A stretch of DNA of 64,000 bases from an uncultured Oceanospirillaceae bacterium. Its GTDB lineage: Bacteria; Pseudomonadota; Gammaproteobacteria; Pseudomonadales; Balneatricaceae. This document shows, piece after piece, positions 1-16,165 of this stretch (positions are counted from its first letter, which is position 1; the number at the start of each line of letters is the position of its first letter). The notes under the pieces were generated by a model. The model was not told the DNA's origin, ran no database searches, and worked only from the letters and a program-made list of their open reading frames with translations. A program made the translations under genes and the position numbers. The stretch lies in the NCBI GenBank assembly GCA_913057435.1, contig CAJXNY010000016.1, positions 33,229-97,228 on the forward strand, written 5' to 3'.

Positions 1-863
1 ATGTTCTCGCCTGCACGACCTTCGTCCAGCAGTTTACGGAACATTTCAACACCGGTACAAGTCGTCTTGGTAGTCTCACGAATACCAACGATCTCGATTT
101 CTTCACCTGTGTTAACGATACCACGCTCTACACGACCGGTTACAACAGTACCACGGCCGGAGATAGAGAATACGTCCTCGATAGGCATCAGGAACGGCTG
201 ATCAACAGCACGCTCTGGCTCTGGAATGTAAGTATCCAGCGCTTCGATCAGCTTTTTAACAGCTGTCGTACCCAGCTCGTTGTCGTCTTCGCCATTCAGC
301 GCCATCAGCGCGGAACCTGCGATGATTGGCGTATCATCACCTGGGAAGTCGTAGGTATCGAGCAGCTCACGCAGCTCCATTTCTACCAGCTCCAGCATCT
401 CTTCGTATTCTTCTGTACCAACGCCGCCACAATCTTCAGCCAGCAGGTCAGCTTTGTTCAGGAATACAACGATGTACGGTACACCTACCTGACGGGACAG
501 CAGGATGTGCTCACGCGTCTGTGGCATTGGGCCATCAGTCGCACCACATACCAGGATAGCGCCATCCATCTGAGCCGCACCGGTGATCATGTTCTTCACG
601 TAATCCGCGTGACCCGGGCAGTCAACGTGCGCGTAGTGACGGATAGTGGAGTCATATTCAACGTGGGAAGTAGCGATTGTGATACCACGCTCACGCTCTT
701 CCGGTGCGTTATCGATCTGATCGAAGGCTTTCATTTCGCCGCCGAATACTTCTGCACAGACGCGAGTCAGAGCAGCAGTCAGAGTAGTTTTACCGTGGTC
801 AACGTGGCCGATTGTACCAACGTTAACGTGAGGCTTTGAGCGTTCAAATTGTTCTTTAGCCAC
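1..863 (-). CDS. tufA: Elongation factor Tu, copy 1 (3' end cut by window start)
   Basis: EF-Tu is the GTPase that carries aminoacyl-tRNA to the ribosomal A site. This copy encodes the N-terminal ~287 residues, including the P-loop (GHVDHGK) and the switch region (ERERGITI). The rest lies beyond base 1. Bases 1-761 are identical to bases 16527-17287 of the second copy. Only five bases differ in the overlap, all close to the 5' end: four synonymous changes plus the start codon. The start here is GTG (861-863), while copy 2 uses ATG. It lies 32 bases after fusA, as the last visible gene of the str-type operon (rpsL-rpsG-fusA-tufA). Confidence 0.97.
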   Translation of the reverse strand, partial: MAKEQFERSKPHVNVGTIGHVDHGKTTLTAALTRVCAEVFGGEMKAFDQIDNAPEERERGITIATSHVEYDSTIRHYAHVDCPGHADYVKNMITGAAQMDGAILVCGATDGPMPQTREHILLSRQVGVPYIVVFLNKADLLAEDCGGVGTEEYEEMLELVEMELRELLDTYDFPGDDTPIIAGSALMALNGEDDNELGTTAVKKLIEALDTYIPEPERAVDQPFLMPIEDVFSISGRGTVVTGRVERGIVNTGEEIEIVGIRETTKTTCTGVEMFRKLLDEGRAGEN

Positions 864-895
864 GATTAATACCTCTTAAACGAGTTGGGCAATTG

Positions 896-2989
896 TTAGT
901 AATGATTCATAACGGCATCAGCGACATGGCTTGGCGCCTCAGCATAGTCGAAGAACTCCATAGAGTACGTCGCACGCCCCTGAGTAGCCGAACGCAGGTC
1001 GGTCGCATAGCCGAACATCTCACCCAGAGGAACCTGAGCGTTTATCACTTTACCGGAAGTGCTGTCTTCCATACCCTGAACGAGACCACGACGACGATTC
1101 AGGTCACCCATCACATCACCCATGTACTCTTCCGGAGTAACAACTTCCACGTTCATCATTGGCTCCAGCAGGCACGGATTCGCTTCTTGAGCGTACTTCC
1201 TCAGCGCCTGAGAGGCAGCAATTTTAAATGCCATCTCGTTGGAATCAACATCGTGGAATGAGCCATCATACAGACGTGCTTTCAGCCCGATTAGTGGATA
1301 ACCGGCGATCACACCATTCCGCATCTGCTCTGCGATACCTTTCTCGATTGCCGGGATGTATTCCTTAGGAATCGCACCACCTACAATCTCGTTGACGAAC
1401 TCCAGTCCTTCCTCTTCAGACGGACTGAATTCAACAACAACGTGACCGTACTGACCACGACCGCCCGACTGCCGAACAAACTTATGGTTTGCATCAACAG
1501 ACTGGCGAATCCTCTCGCGATAAGCCACCTGTGGCTTGCCGATGTTGGCTTCGACCTTGAATTCACGTTTCATACGATCAACAATGATATCCAGGTGAAG
1601 CTCACCCATACCCGAGATGATTGTCTGACCCGTTTCAGGGTCGGTCTCGACACGAAAAGAGGGATCTTCCTGGGCCAGCTTACCCAGTGCGACACCCATC
1701 TTTTCCTGATCTGGCTGAGATCTCGGCTCAACGGCAACCGAAATCACCGGATCCGGGAACTCCATGCGCTCCAGAATAATGCGCTGACTGACGTCACATA
1801 AAGTGTCGCCCGTCGTCACATCCTTCATACCGATCAGAGCTGCGATATCGCCTGCGCGAACCTCTTTAATCTCTTCCCGGTTATTGGCATGCATTTGCAC
1901 CATACGGCCTACGCGTTCTTTCTTACTCTTCACAGAGTTAACAACGCTGTCACCGGAATTCAACACACCTGAGTACACTCGAACGAAGGTCAATGTACCT
2001 ACGAACGGATCAGTTGCGATTTTGAACGCCAGCGCCGCGAACGGCGCGTCATCATCAGCAGGGCGCTGAGCAAGCGTTTCGTTTTTATCGTCCAGCGTGC
2101 CCTCAATCGCTTTCACATCCAGCGGTGACGGCATGTATTCGATAACAGCATCCAGCATCGCCTGGACACCTTTGTTCTTAAATGCAGAACCACACTGCAT
2201 CAGAACAACGTCGTTTGCTAGCGTACGAATACGCAGACCCTGCTTGATCTCTTCGTCGGATAGCTCGCCTTCTTCAAGGTACTTATCCATCAGTTCATCA
2301 TTAGCTTCCGCAGCGGCCTCCATCATCTGCTCACGCAGATCATTAGCCTGGTCCTGCAAATCAGCCGGGATGTCTGCCAGATCGTACGTCATACCCTGGT
2401 CAGCTTCGCTCCACATGATCGCTTTCATGCGGATCAGATCCACCACGCCTTTAAACTCATCTTCCGCACCAATAGGGAAGTTGATTGGCACGGCAGCGGC
2501 ACCCAGACGGCCCTTAAGCTGGTCGACAACCATAAAGAAGTCAGCACCGGCACGGTCCATCTTGTTGACGAACACCATACGAGGAACCTCGTACTTATTC
2601 GCCTGACGCCATACAGTCTCAGTCTGAGGCTGCACACCCGAAGATGCACACAGTACAACGACCGCACCATCAAGCACACGCAAGGAACGTTCAACTTCAA
2701 TCGTGAAGTCAACGTGCCCAGGCGTGTCAATGATATTGACACGGTGATCATCGAACTGCTGGCTCATACCCTTCCAGAAGCAGGTAGTAGCAGCGGAGGT
2801 GATAGTGATACCACGCTCCTGTTCCTGCTCCATCCAGTCCATGGTAGCCGCGCCGTCGTGTACCTCACCGATTTTATGGGACATACCGGTATAAAACAGT
2901 ACACGCTCAGTAGTAGTGGTTTTACCTGCGTCTACATGCGCACAGATACCAATATTACGGTAACGTGCGATAGGAGTTTTACGAGCCAC
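896..2989 (-). CDS. fusA: Elongation factor G
   Basis: This 697-residue translocase GTPase moves tRNA and mRNA through the ribosome and, with ribosome recycling factor, splits subunits. The N-terminal GTPase domain shows the P-loop ([10 protein letters not shown]), the switch II stretch (DTPGHVDF) and NKMD for guanine specificity. Domains II-V follow at the usual length. It starts 18 bases after rpsG and is followed 32 bases later by tuf, the classical str operon order. It is the bacterial housekeeping EF-G type rather than the shorter tetracycline-protection paralogues. The whole-length match leaves little doubt. Confidence 0.97.
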   Translation of the reverse strand: MARKTPIARYRNIGICAHVDAGKTTTTERVLFYTGMSHKIGEVHDGAATMDWMEQEQERGITITSAATTCFWKGMSQQFDDHRVNIIDTPGHVDFTIEVERSLRVLDGAVVVLCASSGVQPQTETVWRQANKYEVPRMVFVNKMDRAGADFFMVVDQLKGRLGAAAVPINFPIGAEDEFKGVVDLIRMKAIMWSEADQGMTYDLADIPADLQDQANDLREQMMEAAAEANDELMDKYLEEGELSDEEIKQGLRIRTLANDVVLMQCGSAFKNKGVQAMLDAVIEYMPSPLDVKAIEGTLDDKNETLAQRPADDDAPFAALAFKIATDPFVGTLTFVRVYSGVLNSGDSVVNSVKSKKERVGRMVQMHANNREEIKEVRAGDIAALIGMKDVTTGDTLCDVSQRIILERMEFPDPVISVAVEPRSQPDQEKMGVALGKLAQEDPSFRVETDPETGQTIISGMGELHLDIIVDRMKREFKVEANIGKPQVAYRERIRQSVDANHKFVRQSGGRGQYGHVVVEFSPSEEEGLEFVNEIVGGAIPKEYIPAIEKGIAEQMRNGVIAGYPLIGLKARLYDGSFHDVDSNEMAFKIAASQALRKYAQEANPCLLEPMMNVEVVTPEEYMGDVMGDLNRRRGLVQGMEDSTSGKVINAQVPLGEMFGYATDLRSATQGRATYSMEFFDYAEAPSHVADAVMNHY

Positions 2990-3007
2990 GACTCAATCCT
3001 CTGATCT

Positions 3008-3505
<498 letters not shown>

Positions 3506-3604
3506 TCAGGTTCATCAGGTATATACACACCTGACCTTACTCTTACCGTGTCCGGTCTAGCCTACAGCAGCTATGCCGCTATAGATTCGCCGAGGGTACG
3601 GCTA

Positions 3605-3979
3605 TTAAGACTTAGGACGTTTGGTACCGTATTTGGAACGACCCTGTTTACGATCGTTCACACCGGAGCAGTCCAAAGAACCACGAACCGTGTGATAACG
3701 CACACCAGGCAAATCCTTAACACGACCACCACGAATCAGAACAACAGAGTGTTCCTGCAGGTTATGACCTTCACCACCGATGTAGGAGGTAACTTCAAAA
3801 CCATTCGTCAAACGAACACGACACACTTTACGCAGTGCAGAGTTCGGTTTCTTCGGGGTAGTGGTGTAAACACGAGTGCATACGCCACGACGCTGAGGAC
3901 AAGCCTGCAGCGCAGGTACATCGCTCTTTTCAGCTTTACGCTTACGAGGGCTACGAACCAGCTGGCTAATAGTTGCCAT
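3605..3979 (-). CDS. rpsL: 30S ribosomal protein S12
   Basis: S12 lies at the decoding centre and controls accuracy. It has 124 residues with the family signature [13 protein letters not shown]. Lys43 and Lys88 (E. coli numbering) are both wild type, so this allele shows no classical streptomycin-resistance change. It is the first gene of the rpsL-rpsG-fusA-tuf group. It begins 33 bases past a strong hairpin with a short T run (4012-4038), which may set how much transcription reaches it from rpoC or from a promoter near 4055-4084. Confidence 0.97.
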   Translation of the reverse strand: MATISQLVRSPRKRKAEKSDVPALQACPQRRGVCTRVYTTTPKKPNSALRKVCRVRLTNGFEVTSYIGGEGHNLQEHSVVLIRGGRVKDLPGVRYHTVRGSLDCSGVNDRKQGRSKYGTKRPKS

Positions 3980-4011
3980 TTAAGCAAACTCCAATTTGGT
4001 TATTTAGCACT

Positions 4012-4038
4012 GAAAAGACCGGGTCTGAAGACCCGGTC
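4012..4038 (-). terminator. Hairpin with T run between rpoC and rpsL
   Basis: A perfect 10-bp stem (4017-4026 with 4029-4038, sequence GACCGGGTCT and its complement) is followed on the minus strand by four Ts. It fits an intrinsic terminator or attenuator ending rpoBC transcripts. It lies only 33 bases before rpsL, downstream of a candidate rpsL promoter, so it probably terminates only in part. Confidence 0.7.
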
Positions 4039-4047
4039 ATCTAGTGG

Positions 4048-4073
4048 GGTCGAAATTTTAATCAATTTCGACC
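4048..4073. repeat. 10-bp inverted repeat after rpoC
   Basis: GGTCGAAATT (4048-4057) is followed after six bases by its exact complement (4064-4073). It lies just past the rpoC stop, upstream of the hairpin at 4012-4038, and overlaps the spacer and -10 of the candidate rpsL promoter. It could be an RNA hairpin or an operator. No T run follows it. Confidence 0.6.
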
Positions 4074-4084
4074 TTTGCCGTCAA
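4055..4084 (-). promoter_or_regulatory. Candidate promoter for the rpsL-rpsG-fusA-tuf group
   Basis: On the minus strand TTGACG (4079-4084) and TAAAAT (4055-4060) are separated by 18 bases, a good sigma-70 match. It lies right after rpoC and upstream of rpsL. Transcripts would begin near 4048 and run straight into the hairpin at 4012-4038. Confidence 0.5.
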
Positions 4085-4098
4085 ACACTGAATAAAGA

Positions 4099-8322
<4,224 letters not shown>

Positions 8323-8386
8323 TGTCGCTTGCTCCTCGCGGAGTTCCAGGCCGGCACCAAAGGTGCCGACCGAACTTGCCTATGCC

Positions 8387-11300
8387 TTACTTACCGTCGT
8401 CCAGCTCAATGTCGATACCCAGTGAACGAATTTCTTTCACCAGTACGTTGAACGACTCAGGCATCCCCGGTTCCATACGATGATCGCCATCGACGATGTT
8501 TTTATACATCTTCGTACGGCCATTCACGTCATCGGACTTAACAGTCAGCATCTCCTGCAGAGTGTAGGCGGCACCGTATGCTTCCAGTGCCCACACCTCC
8601 ATCTCACCGAATCGCTGACCACCGAATTGCGCCTTACCACCCAGCGGCTGCTGAGTAACCAGACTGTAAGAACCAGTAGAACGCGCGTGCATCTTGTCAT
8701 CAACCAGGTGGTTAAGCTTGAGCATGTACATGTAACCAACGGTTACCTGACGGTCAAACTTATCACCGGTACGGCCGTCGTAGAGGTCGCACTGACCGCT
8801 ATCGTTCAACCCTGCCAGACGCAGCAGCTCTTTAATTTCGGACTCTTTGGCACCGTCGAATGCTGGCGTCGCAATTGGCACACCACCACGCAGGTTACCC
8901 GCCATTTCCAGCAGCTCGTCATCAGTAAAGCTGTCCAGATCTTCTTTACGACCACAGGCTTGACCGCCCAGCTCCGTATTGTAGATCCGATCCAGGAAGC
9001 CACGAACTTCCTGTACAGTTTCCTGACGCTCACGCTCGATCTTCAACATCTCGTCGATCTTACGACCCAGACCGGAACACGCCATACCCAGATGGGTTTC
9101 CAGAATCTGACCAACGTTCATTCGAGACGGTACACCCAGCGGGTTCAGCACCACATCAACTGGCTCGCCGTTATCATCGTACGGCATGTCTTCTACCGGC
9201 ATGATAACGGAGATAACACCTTTGTTACCGTGACGACCTGCCATCTTGTCACCTGGCTGTACACGACGCTTGGTCGCAACATACACCTTGACAATTTTCA
9301 GCACGCCTGGCGCCAGGTCATCACCGGTCTGCAGCTTGCGCTTTTTATCTTCGAACTTCTTGTCCAGCTCAATCTTGCGCTCGTCCAGCTGTGAACGGGC
9401 CAGCTCAAGCTGCTCCATCACGGCGTCTTCAGCAACACGGATCTTGAACCAGTCGTCCTTCTTCAGCGTAGCCAGGAATTCCAGCGTGATTGTCTCGCCT
9501 TTACGCAAGCCAGCACCGCCGTCTGCTTCCAGACCCGATAAAGCACGACCCAGACGCTCGAACGTAGCCTGCTCAACAATACGCAGCTCTTCGTTCAAAT
9601 CCTTGCGGATTTTCGCCAGCTCGGAGTTCTCGATATCAATCGCACGCTGATCTTTAGACACACCATCACGGGTAAAGACCTGCACATCGATAACCTTACC
9701 GATCGTACCTGTCTTAACGCGCAGTGAGGTATCTTTCACATCAGAGGCTTTTTCGCCGAAGATCGCTCGCAGCAACTTCTCTTCCGGGGTCAGCTGAGTT
9801 TCGCCTTTCGGCGTTACTTTACCCACCAGGATGTCGCCAGGACCTACTTCTGCACCAATGTGCACGATGCCGGATTCATCCAGCTTGGCCAGCGCGGACT
9901 CACCCACGTTCGGAATATCTGAGGTGATTTCTTCAGGGCCCAGCTTGGTATCACGCGCCACACAGGTCAGTTCCTGAATGTGGATTGTGGTAAAGCGGTC
10001 TTCCTGAACAACACGCTCAGAGATGAGGATGGAATCCTCGAAGTTGTAGCCGTTCCACGGCATAAAAGCGATGCGCATGTTCTGACCCAGCGCCAGCTCA
10101 CCCTTGTCGACGGACGGGCCGTCAGCCATGATGTCGCCACGCTGCACACTGTCACCCGGGTTCACAATGGAACGCTGGTTGATACAGGTGTTCTGGTTCG
10201 AACGGGTGTACTTAGTCAGGTTGTAGATATCTACACCTGCTTCACCGGCAATCAGCTCTTCGTCGTTTACACGAACAACAATGCGCGCCGCATCAACGGT
10301 CTCGATGACACCGCTACGGGTGGCAACCACACAGACACCAGAGTCACGTGCTACGTTGCGCTCCATACCCGTACCAACCAGCGGCTTATCAGCACGCAGT
10401 GTCGGCACAGCCTGACGCTGCATGTTGGAACCCATCAAAGCTCGGTTAGCATCATCGTGTTCCAGGAACGGAATCAGCGAAGCCGCTACGGAGACAACCT
10501 GACGTGCCGAAACGTCCATGTACTGCACTTTTTCAGGCGGCGTCATGGTAGTTTCGTTCTGATGACGGGCTGCAACCAGCTCATCAACCAGACGCTTATC
10601 AGCATCAACCGTCGCAGACGCCTGGGCGATCACGTAACGGTTTTCTTCAATCGCTGACAGGTAATCAATCTCGTCAGTGACCAGGCCATCAATTACCTTA
10701 CGGTAAGGCGTCTCAAGGAAGCCATAATGGTTGGTACGAGCGTATACCGCCAGTGAGTTGATCAGACCGATGTTCGGACCCTCAGGGGTCTCGATTGGAC
10801 ATACACGACCATAGTGAGTGGCATGTACATCTCGCACCTCAAAGCCGGCACGTTCACGGGTCAGACCGCCAGGGCCCAGGGCAGAGACACGACGCTTATG
10901 CGTGATCTCGGACAGCGGGTTGTTCTGGTCCATAAACTGGGACAGCTGACTGGAACCAAAGAATTCCTTAACCGCTGCAGCAACTGGCTTGGCGTTGATC
11001 AGATCCTGAGGCATCAGGTTGTCAGATTCAGCCATGCTCAGACGTTCGCGTACGGCACGCTCAACACGTACCAGACCGACACGGAACTGGTTTTCAGCCA
11101 TTTCGCCAACAGAGCGAATACGACGGTTACCCAGATGGTCGATATCATCGACAATGCCGTTACCGTTACGGATATCAATGAGGATTTTCATCACTGCAAG
11201 GATATCGTCTTTGCCCAGCACACCAGAACCGGTCTCTTCGTCACTACCGATACGACGGTTGAACTTCATACGGCCTACCGCAGAAAGGTCATACCGCTCT

Positions 11301-12493
11301 TCGGAGAAGAACAGGTTCTCGAACAGCGCTTCCGCTGACTCTTTAGTTGGTGGCTCACCCGGGCGCATCATACGGTAAATTTCTACCAGTGCTTCCAGCG
11401 GGTTGCTGGTCGGGTCGACACGCAGTGTCTCAGAGATAAATGAACCGCAATCCAGCTCATTGGTGTACAGCGTTTCGAAGGCATTGATGCCCGCGGCACG
11501 CAGGTTATCAACCAGTTCATCGGTGATTTCTGTGTTACAGGCACACAGCAATTCACCCGTCGACGGGTCGATCATATCTTTAGCAATCGCCTTACCAGCC
11601 AGGTACTCCATTGGTACCTCCAGCTGTTCCATGCCCGCTTTCGCCATCTGACGAATGTGGCGCGGCGTAATACGACGGCCCGCTTCAACAACTACATTAC
11701 CTTCCGGATCTTTGATCTCGAAAGACATGGTCTCACCGCGCAGACGCTCAGGCACCAGTTCCATAAGGATACGGTCGCCGTCCAGGTTCCAGTCGGTGTT
11801 GTTGAAGAACAGCTCCAGAATTTCTTCTGCATTAAAGCCCAGGGCTCGCAACAGAATAGTCGCCGGAAGCTTACGGCGACGGTCGATACGAACGAACAAG
11901 TTGTCCTTCGGATCGAACTCAAAATCCAGCCAGGAGCCACGGTAAGGAATCACACGGGCTGAGTACAACAGCTTACCGGATGAATGCGTCTTACCTTTAT
12001 CGTGGTCGAAGAATACACCAGGAGACCGGTGCAACTGAGACACGATAACACGCTCTGTACCGTTCACTACGAAGGTACCGTTATCGGTCATCAGAGGCAT
12101 TTCGCCCATGTAGACTTCTTGTTCCTTGATGTCCTTGACCGCTTTGTTATTGGACTCACGGTCGTAGATCACCAAGCGCACTTTGACGCGCAGAGGAGCA
12201 GCGTATGTTACGCCACGCAACTGACATTCTTTCACGTCAAAAACGGGTTCACCGAGGCGATAGCCTACATATTCCAGCGAGGCATTGCCGGAATATGACA
12301 CAATCGGGAATACAGAATTAAAAGCGGCGTGAAGCCCTTCTTCCTTGTTTGCAGCGTCGCCCTGATCACCTGTCTGCAGAAATCTGCGGTAGGAATCGAG
12401 CTGAATCGCCAGCAGGTATGGTACATCCATGACTTCTGGCATTTTGCCAAAGTCCTTACGGATGCGTTTCTTTTCAGTGTATGAATAAGCCAT
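8387..12493 (-). CDS. rpoB: RNA polymerase beta subunit
   Basis: The beta subunit of RNA polymerase. The open frame extends upstream to 12583, but I start at 12493. From there the protein begins [17 protein letters not shown], the conserved family start, preceded by a GGGGA ribosome site about 8 bases away, and gives 1368 residues. The rifampicin-binding segment ([20 protein letters not shown]) is wild type. The upstream 30 codons have no family counterpart and overlap the rplL-rpoB leader. rpoC follows after 64 bases. Confidence 0.98.
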   Translation of the reverse strand: MAYSYTEKKRIRKDFGKMPEVMDVPYLLAIQLDSYRRFLQTGDQGDAANKEEGLHAAFNSVFPIVSYSGNASLEYVGYRLGEPVFDVKECQLRGVTYAAPLRVKVRLVIYDRESNNKAVKDIKEQEVYMGEMPLMTDNGTFVVNGTERVIVSQLHRSPGVFFDHDKGKTHSSGKLLYSARVIPYRGSWLDFEFDPKDNLFVRIDRRRKLPATILLRALGFNAEEILELFFNNTDWNLDGDRILMELVPERLRGETMSFEIKDPEGNVVVEAGRRITPRHIRQMAKAGMEQLEVPMEYLAGKAIAKDMIDPSTGELLCACNTEITDELVDNLRAAGINAFETLYTNELDCGSFISETLRVDPTSNPLEALVEIYRMMRPGEPPTKESAEALFENLFFSEERYDLSAVGRMKFNRRIGSDEETGSGVLGKDDILAVMKILIDIRNGNGIVDDIDHLGNRRIRSVGEMAENQFRVGLVRVERAVRERLSMAESDNLMPQDLINAKPVAAAVKEFFGSSQLSQFMDQNNPLSEITHKRRVSALGPGGLTRERAGFEVRDVHATHYGRVCPIETPEGPNIGLINSLAVYARTNHYGFLETPYRKVIDGLVTDEIDYLSAIEENRYVIAQASATVDADKRLVDELVAARHQNETTMTPPEKVQYMDVSARQVVSVAASLIPFLEHDDANRALMGSNMQRQAVPTLRADKPLVGTGMERNVARDSGVCVVATRSGVIETVDAARIVVRVNDEELIAGEAGVDIYNLTKYTRSNQNTCINQRSIVNPGDSVQRGDIMADGPSVDKGELALGQNMRIAFMPWNGYNFEDSILISERVVQEDRFTTIHIQELTCVARDTKLGPEEITSDIPNVGESALAKLDESGIVHIGAEVGPGDILVGKVTPKGETQLTPEEKLLRAIFGEKASDVKDTSLRVKTGTIGKVIDVQVFTRDGVSKDQRAIDIENSELAKIRKDLNEELRIVEQATFERLGRALSGLEADGGAGLRKGETITLEFLATLKKDDWFKIRVAEDAVMEQLELARSQLDERKIELDKKFEDKKRKLQTGDDLAPGVLKIVKVYVATKRRVQPGDKMAGRHGNKGVISVIMPVEDMPYDDNGEPVDVVLNPLGVPSRMNVGQILETHLGMACSGLGRKIDEMLKIERERQETVQEVRGFLDRIYNTELGGQACGRKEDLDSFTDDELLEMAGNLRGGVPIATPAFDGAKESEIKELLRLAGLNDSGQCDLYDGRTGDKFDRQVTVGYMYMLKLNHLVDDKMHARSTGSYSLVTQQPLGGKAQFGGQRFGEMEVWALEAYGAAYTLQEMLTVKSDDVNGRTKMYKNIVDGDHRMEPGMPESFNVLVKEIRSLGIDIELDDGK

Positions 12494-12591
12494 CAGTGTT
12501 CCCCAGCATGCGCACCTAGATTTGAAGCTTTCCAGAAGGGGGACTTCCGGGAAATACGTTCCGTTAAAAACATTTGCTTTCATTAATAACG

Positions 12592-12622
12592 GAAAAAGGC
12601 CGGTGGCAATTTGCCACCAGCC
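12592..12622 (-). terminator. Attenuator hairpin between rplL and rpoB
   Basis: On the minus strand a GGCtGGTGGC/GCCACCgGCC stem (12598-12622) is followed by five Ts (12593-12597). Its position matches the known rplL-rpoB attenuator of E. coli, which lets only part of transcription pass and so lowers polymerase subunits relative to L7/L12. Confidence 0.75.
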
Positions 12623-12669
12623 ATTAGAGCTAGAACAGAACTAAGCTGCTCTGTAATGCATAAATGCGA

Positions 12670-13035
12670 TTACTTCAGCTCTACAGACGCGCCAGATTCT
12701 TCCAGAGCTTTCTTCAGCTCTTCTGCTTCATCTTTGCTTACGCCTTCTTTAACAGTAGCTGGAACACCATCTACCATGCCTTTAGCTTCTTTCAGGCCTA
12801 GGCCTGTAGCAGCACGTACAGCTTTGATTACGTTTACTTTCTTATCGCCAACAGCGGTCAGAACAACGTCAAATTCAGTCTGTTCTTCAGCAGCAGCAGG
12901 ACCAGCAGCAGGGCCAGCTGCAGCAACAGCTGCAGTTACACCAAACTTCTCTTCCATTGCTTCGATCAGAACAACTACGTCCTTAACGGACATTTCAGCG
13001 ATTGCGTTGAGGATATCTTCGTGAGACAGAGACAT
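12670..13035 (-). CDS. rplL: 50S ribosomal protein L7/L12
   Basis: The stalk protein that recruits translational GTPases, present in several copies per ribosome. It has 121 residues. The helical N-terminal dimerisation part is followed by an Ala/Gly/Pro-rich hinge (about residues 34-51) and the conserved C-terminal factor-binding domain ([20 protein letters not shown]). It lies 66 bases after rplJ, with the attenuator at 12592-12622 separating it from rpoB. Confidence 0.97.
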   Translation of the reverse strand: MSLSHEDILNAIAEMSVKDVVVLIEAMEEKFGVTAAVAAAGPAAGPAAAEEQTEFDVVLTAVGDKKVNVIKAVRAATGLGLKEAKGMVDGVPATVKEGVSKDEAEELKKALEESGASVELK

Positions 13036-13101
13036 GATTCAATTCCTGATAAAATCTTGAGTACAAACTCAATAAATCTGTAAAAAACAGCTGCGCTAAA
13101 A

Positions 13102-13596
13102 TTAGGCAGCAGCTTCTTCTTTCTGATCGCGTACGGCTGCAATAGTACGACACAGCTTGCCAGCTGCCGCTTCTTTCATGCAGGCCATCAGCTTCGCAAT
13201 AGCTTCGTCGTAAGTAGGCAGGCTTGCAAGCATTGCCACATCTACAACTTCGCCTTCGAATACAGCTGCTTTCAGCTCAAACTTCTCTTCGCCTTTCGCG
13301 AACTCATTCAGAACACGGGCGCCAGCGCCTGGGTGTTCGTGAGAGAATGCGATGATTGACGGACCGACCAGAGAGTCTTTCAGACCTTCAAAGTCAGTAC
13401 CTTCAATCGCGCGACGCGCCAGTGTGTTACGAACAACTTTCAGCCACACACCACTTTCACGCGCCTGCTTGCGCAGAGTCGTCATATTCTCAACGGTTAC
13501 GCCACGGGAATCCGCAACAACCGCTGACAGAGCGTTTTTAGCAGCTTCCTGGACTTCAGCGACGATCGCTTTTTTGTCTTCGAGTCCTAATGCCAC
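13102..13596 (-). CDS. rplJ: 50S ribosomal protein L10
   Basis: L10 anchors the L7/L12 stalk to 23S rRNA and, as the L10-L12 complex, represses its own mRNA in E. coli. It has 164 residues, starting [15 protein letters not shown]. It is preceded by a 216-base untranslated region that fits an L10 leader, and precedes rplL by 66 bases. Confidence 0.97.
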   Translation of the reverse strand: MALGLEDKKAIVAEVQEAAKNALSAVVADSRGVTVENMTTLRKQARESGVWLKVVRNTLARRAIEGTDFEGLKDSLVGPSIIAFSHEHPGAGARVLNEFAKGEEKFELKAAVFEGEVVDVAMLASLPTYDEAIAKLMACMKEAAAGKLCRTIAAVRDQKEEAAA

Positions 13597-13812
13597 GGTA
13601 TACTCCTGGATTTAGTCTTTCGACTGATTACCAACCACCTCACCACGTGAGGCTTGAGCACGGTGGATAGATTCATCTGAATCTCACCGTCTGCGCAGGC
13701 TGGTTTTGCCCATTAAGATGCTCACCCGAAGGCACACATCACCTGCGGTCTTTGACGGTCTTCATCTCTGCCTGAACGGAGCTCAGAAGACCCTCAAAAA
13801 ACCTTTGTACCA
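13597..13812 (-). ncRNA. Probable L10 leader (autoregulatory 5' region of rplJL)
   Basis: This 216-base gap between rplA and rplJ is far longer than the other gaps in the block and holds several self-complementary segments. One is GACGGTGAG paired with a later CCACCGTG on the minus strand. In gammaproteobacteria this position carries the L10 leader that binds L10-L12 and represses translation. The call rests on position and visible stems; a covariance search against the L10 leader family would settle it. Confidence 0.6.
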
Positions 13813-14508
13813 TCAGACTTCCAGAGAACCCTGATCCAGTACCAGACCTGGCCCCATAGTAGAGGACAGCGTCACTTTCTTCACATACACGCCTTTAGCA
13901 GAAGCTGGTTTCAGCTTCTTCAGGTCAGTAACCAGCGCTTCGATGTTCTGCTTGATAGCAGCCGCATCGAAGTCAACTTTACCAACACCCGCGTGGATGA
14001 TGCCGTTTTTATCAGTACGGAAACGTACCTGACCGGCTTTAGCATTCTTAACAGCAGTAACAACATCAGGTGTTACAGTGCCAACTTTAGGGTTAGGCAT
14101 CAGGCCACGTGGACCCAGAACCTGACCCAGCTGACCAACAACACGCATTGCATCTGGCGTCGCAATTACAACGCCAAAATCCAGATCGCCGCCTTTAATC
14201 TGTGCAGCCAGGTCTTCAAAACCTACTACATCAGCGCCCGCTGCTTTTGCTTTCTCAGCGTTTTCACCCTGAGCAAATACAGCAACACGAACATCGTTAC
14301 CTGTACCATTTGGCAGTACGGTAGAACCGCGTACAACCTGGTCAGATTTACGTGGATCAACACCCAGGTTCACTGCAACTTCAACAGTTTCTTTGAACTT
14401 GACTACAGACAGCTCAGTCAGCAGAGATACTGCTTCTTCGATCTGGTACTGCTTGCCAGCTTCAACTTTTTCGTTGATCGCCTTCAGGCGCTTAGTCAGC
14501 TTAGCCAT
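13813..14508 (-). CDS. rplA: 50S ribosomal protein L1
   Basis: L1 forms the mobile stalk at the E site and is the translational repressor of the L11 operon in E. coli. It has 231 residues, with the typical start [10 protein letters not shown] and the conserved [15 protein letters not shown] segment. Its ATG overlaps the rplK stop codon by one base (TAATG), indicating translational coupling. Confidence 0.97.
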   Translation of the reverse strand: MAKLTKRLKAINEKVEAGKQYQIEEAVSLLTELSVVKFKETVEVAVNLGVDPRKSDQVVRGSTVLPNGTGNDVRVAVFAQGENAEKAKAAGADVVGFEDLAAQIKGGDLDFGVVIATPDAMRVVGQLGQVLGPRGLMPNPKVGTVTPDVVTAVKNAKAGQVRFRTDKNGIIHAGVGKVDFDAAAIKQNIEALVTDLKKLKPASAKGVYVKKVTLSSTMGPGLVLDQGSLEV

Positions 14509-14942
14509 TATTCGTCACCCTCTACCAACAGACCCATGCTGCGAGCAGAACCCGCAATCGTGCGTACAGCCGCATCCATATCGGAAGCAGTCAGATCAGC
14601 ATCTTTAACAGTAGCGATCTCTTCCAGCTGAGCGCGAGTAACAGTACCCACTTTCTCAGTGTTAGGACGGCTAGAGCCACTTTTCAGGCCTGCTGCTTTT
14701 TTCAGCAATACAGCTGCTGGTGGTGTCTTGGTGATGAACGTAAAGCTACGGTCAGCGTAGACAGTGATGACAACCGGAGTTGGCATACCTGGCTCCAGGC
14801 TCTGCGTAGACGCGTTGAACGCCTTACAGAATTCCATGATGTTCACACCGTGCTGACCCAGAGCTGGACCAACTGGTGGAGATGGATTCGCCTTACCGGC
14901 GGCAACCTGCAGCTTGATATAAGCCTGGATTTTCTTAGCCAT
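14508..14942 (-). CDS. rplK: 50S ribosomal protein L11
   Basis: L11 forms the GTPase-associated centre with 23S rRNA and is needed for RelA activation and thiostrepton sensitivity. It has 144 residues, with the proline-rich [17 protein letters not shown] segment and a [14 protein letters not shown] stretch as expected. It is translationally coupled to rplA. A GC-rich hairpin with a T run (14991-15017) lies between nusG and this gene. Confidence 0.97.
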   Translation of the reverse strand: MAKKIQAYIKLQVAAGKANPSPPVGPALGQHGVNIMEFCKAFNASTQSLEPGMPTPVVITVYADRSFTFITKTPPAAVLLKKAAGLKSGSSRPNTEKVGTVTRAQLEEIATVKDADLTASDMDAAVRTIAGSARSMGLLVEGDE

Positions 14943-14990
14943 TGTTTACTCCTGAGGGTTCGAACGCCTTTCGGCTCCCCTGTTTCACAA

Positions 14991-15017
14991 CAAAACCCCA
15001 GCCCGCGAGGACTGAGG
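14991..15017 (-). terminator. Hairpin with T run between nusG and rplK
   Basis: On the minus strand a nine-position stem (15009-15017 with 14996-15004, two G-U type pairs, GCGA-complement loop) is followed by TTTTGTT. It fits a partial terminator separating the secE-nusG transcript from the L11 operon, in line with the separate rplK promoter known in E. coli. Confidence 0.55.
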
Positions 15018-15040
15018 TCGATAAATACTTGCTGGTTTTA

Positions 15041-15574
15041 TCAGGCTTTTTCGACCTGAGCAAAATCCAGTTCAACTGGCGTAGAACGCCCAAAGATCAA
15101 TACTGCAACATGCAGCTTGTTCTTCTCGTAGTTAACTTCTTCAACCACACCGTTAAAGTCGGCAAATGGGCCATCAGCAACACGCACCATTTCACCTGGT
15201 TCGAAGACAGTCTTAGGCCGCGGTTTGTCAGCACCACTTTCCACACGTTGCAGAATCTCATCTGCTTCGCGCTCAGTGATTGGCGCAGGCTTACCCTTTG
15301 TTCCGCCAATAAAGCCCAGCACATAGTTTGTGCTGTTAACCAGATGCCAGCTTTCATCATTCATATCCATGTGCACCAGCACATAACCTGGATAGAACTT
15401 GCGCTCTGACTTGCGCTTTTTGCCGTCTTTGATCTCAACGACTTCTTCTGTTGGCACCAGGATATCACCGAAGTAACCCTGACAACCTTCACGTTCAACG
15501 CTCTGTTCGAGCAATGTCTTTACGCGCTTCTCGTAACCGGAATACGCATGTACGACATACCAATTCTTAGCCAT
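15041..15574 (-). CDS. nusG: Transcription termination/antitermination factor NusG
   Basis: NusG binds RNA polymerase through its NGN domain (here from [18 protein letters not shown] to about residue 115). Its C-terminal KOW domain ([19 protein letters not shown]) touches Rho or ribosomal protein S10. It has 177 residues, normal for the family. It follows secE by 11 bases, the conserved secE-nusG pair. Confidence 0.97.
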   Translation of the reverse strand: MAKNWYVVHAYSGYEKRVKTLLEQSVEREGCQGYFGDILVPTEEVVEIKDGKKRKSERKFYPGYVLVHMDMNDESWHLVNSTNYVLGFIGGTKGKPAPITEREADEILQRVESGADKPRPKTVFEPGEMVRVADGPFADFNGVVEEVNYEKNKLHVAVLIFGRSTPVELDFAQVEKA

Positions 15575-15585
15575 GTCTCTATTCC

Positions 15586-15954
15586 TTAACCGATCACACC
15601 AGAAACGAGCCAGCTTAACAGTGAGTCAAGCCCCCAAAGCAAAAGACCAATAATCAGGACCGCTACCACAACGATCATCGTCGTCTGCAGGGTCTCCTGA
15701 CGTGTAGGCCATACAACCTTACGTACTTCTGCTTTAGCTTCTTTAAATAAAGTAAAAAATGCCTGACCTTTTTCGGTCTGCAACGCCACAAATCCCGCCA
15801 CCAGCGCCATCACCAACAGTGCAACGACACGGTAAAACAGAGACTGTTCACCATAGATAGAATTACCAACCACACCGGCAGTAACCAGCACTACAACAAA
15901 CACCCATTTCAGGGCATCAAACTTGGAACCTTCGGAAGCAACTTTAGAGTTCAC
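15586..15954 (-). CDS. secE: Preprotein translocase subunit SecE
   Basis: Essential membrane subunit of the SecYEG translocon. The 122-residue form has three membrane segments. Two near the N-terminus lie at about residues 15-33 and 40-58. The conserved third, at about 93-117, comes after the amphipathic [17 protein letters not shown] segment that is the SecE signature. It is cotranscribed with nusG and probably read from the promoter in front of tRNA-Trp. Confidence 0.95.
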   Translation of the reverse strand: MNSKVASEGSKFDALKWVFVVVLVTAGVVGNSIYGEQSLFYRVVALLVMALVAGFVALQTEKGQAFFTLFKEAKAEVRKVVWPTRQETLQTTMIVVVAVLIIGLLLWGLDSLLSWLVSGVIG

Positions 15955-16014
15955 GCCTGGAGCCTCAAAACGTTGAAAGCTTGCGCTTTAGGTGACGCCA
16001 TCCTCGAAATAGGA

Positions 16015-16090
<76 letters not shown>

Positions 16091-16110
16091 ACTGCGTAAC
16101 AGGGAGGCAT

Positions 16111-16139
16111 ATAATAGCCACCTCCCCTCGGGGCGTCAA
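16111..16139 (-). promoter_or_regulatory. Sigma-70 promoter for tRNA-Trp-secE-nusG
   Basis: On the minus strand TTGACG (16134-16139) and TATTAT (16111-16116) are spaced by exactly 17 bases. The predicted start falls some 10-15 bases before the tRNA-Trp 5' end. This is one of the clearest promoters in the window. Confidence 0.75.
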
Positions 16140-16165
16140 CCCCTTTTTACAACTTATCGCTGAAA

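Noticed and set aside
12494..12583. Upstream extension of rpoB by 30 codons
   Set aside because: No family counterpart; the conserved [17 protein letters not shown] start at 12493 has its own ribosome site, and the extension overlaps the attenuator leader.
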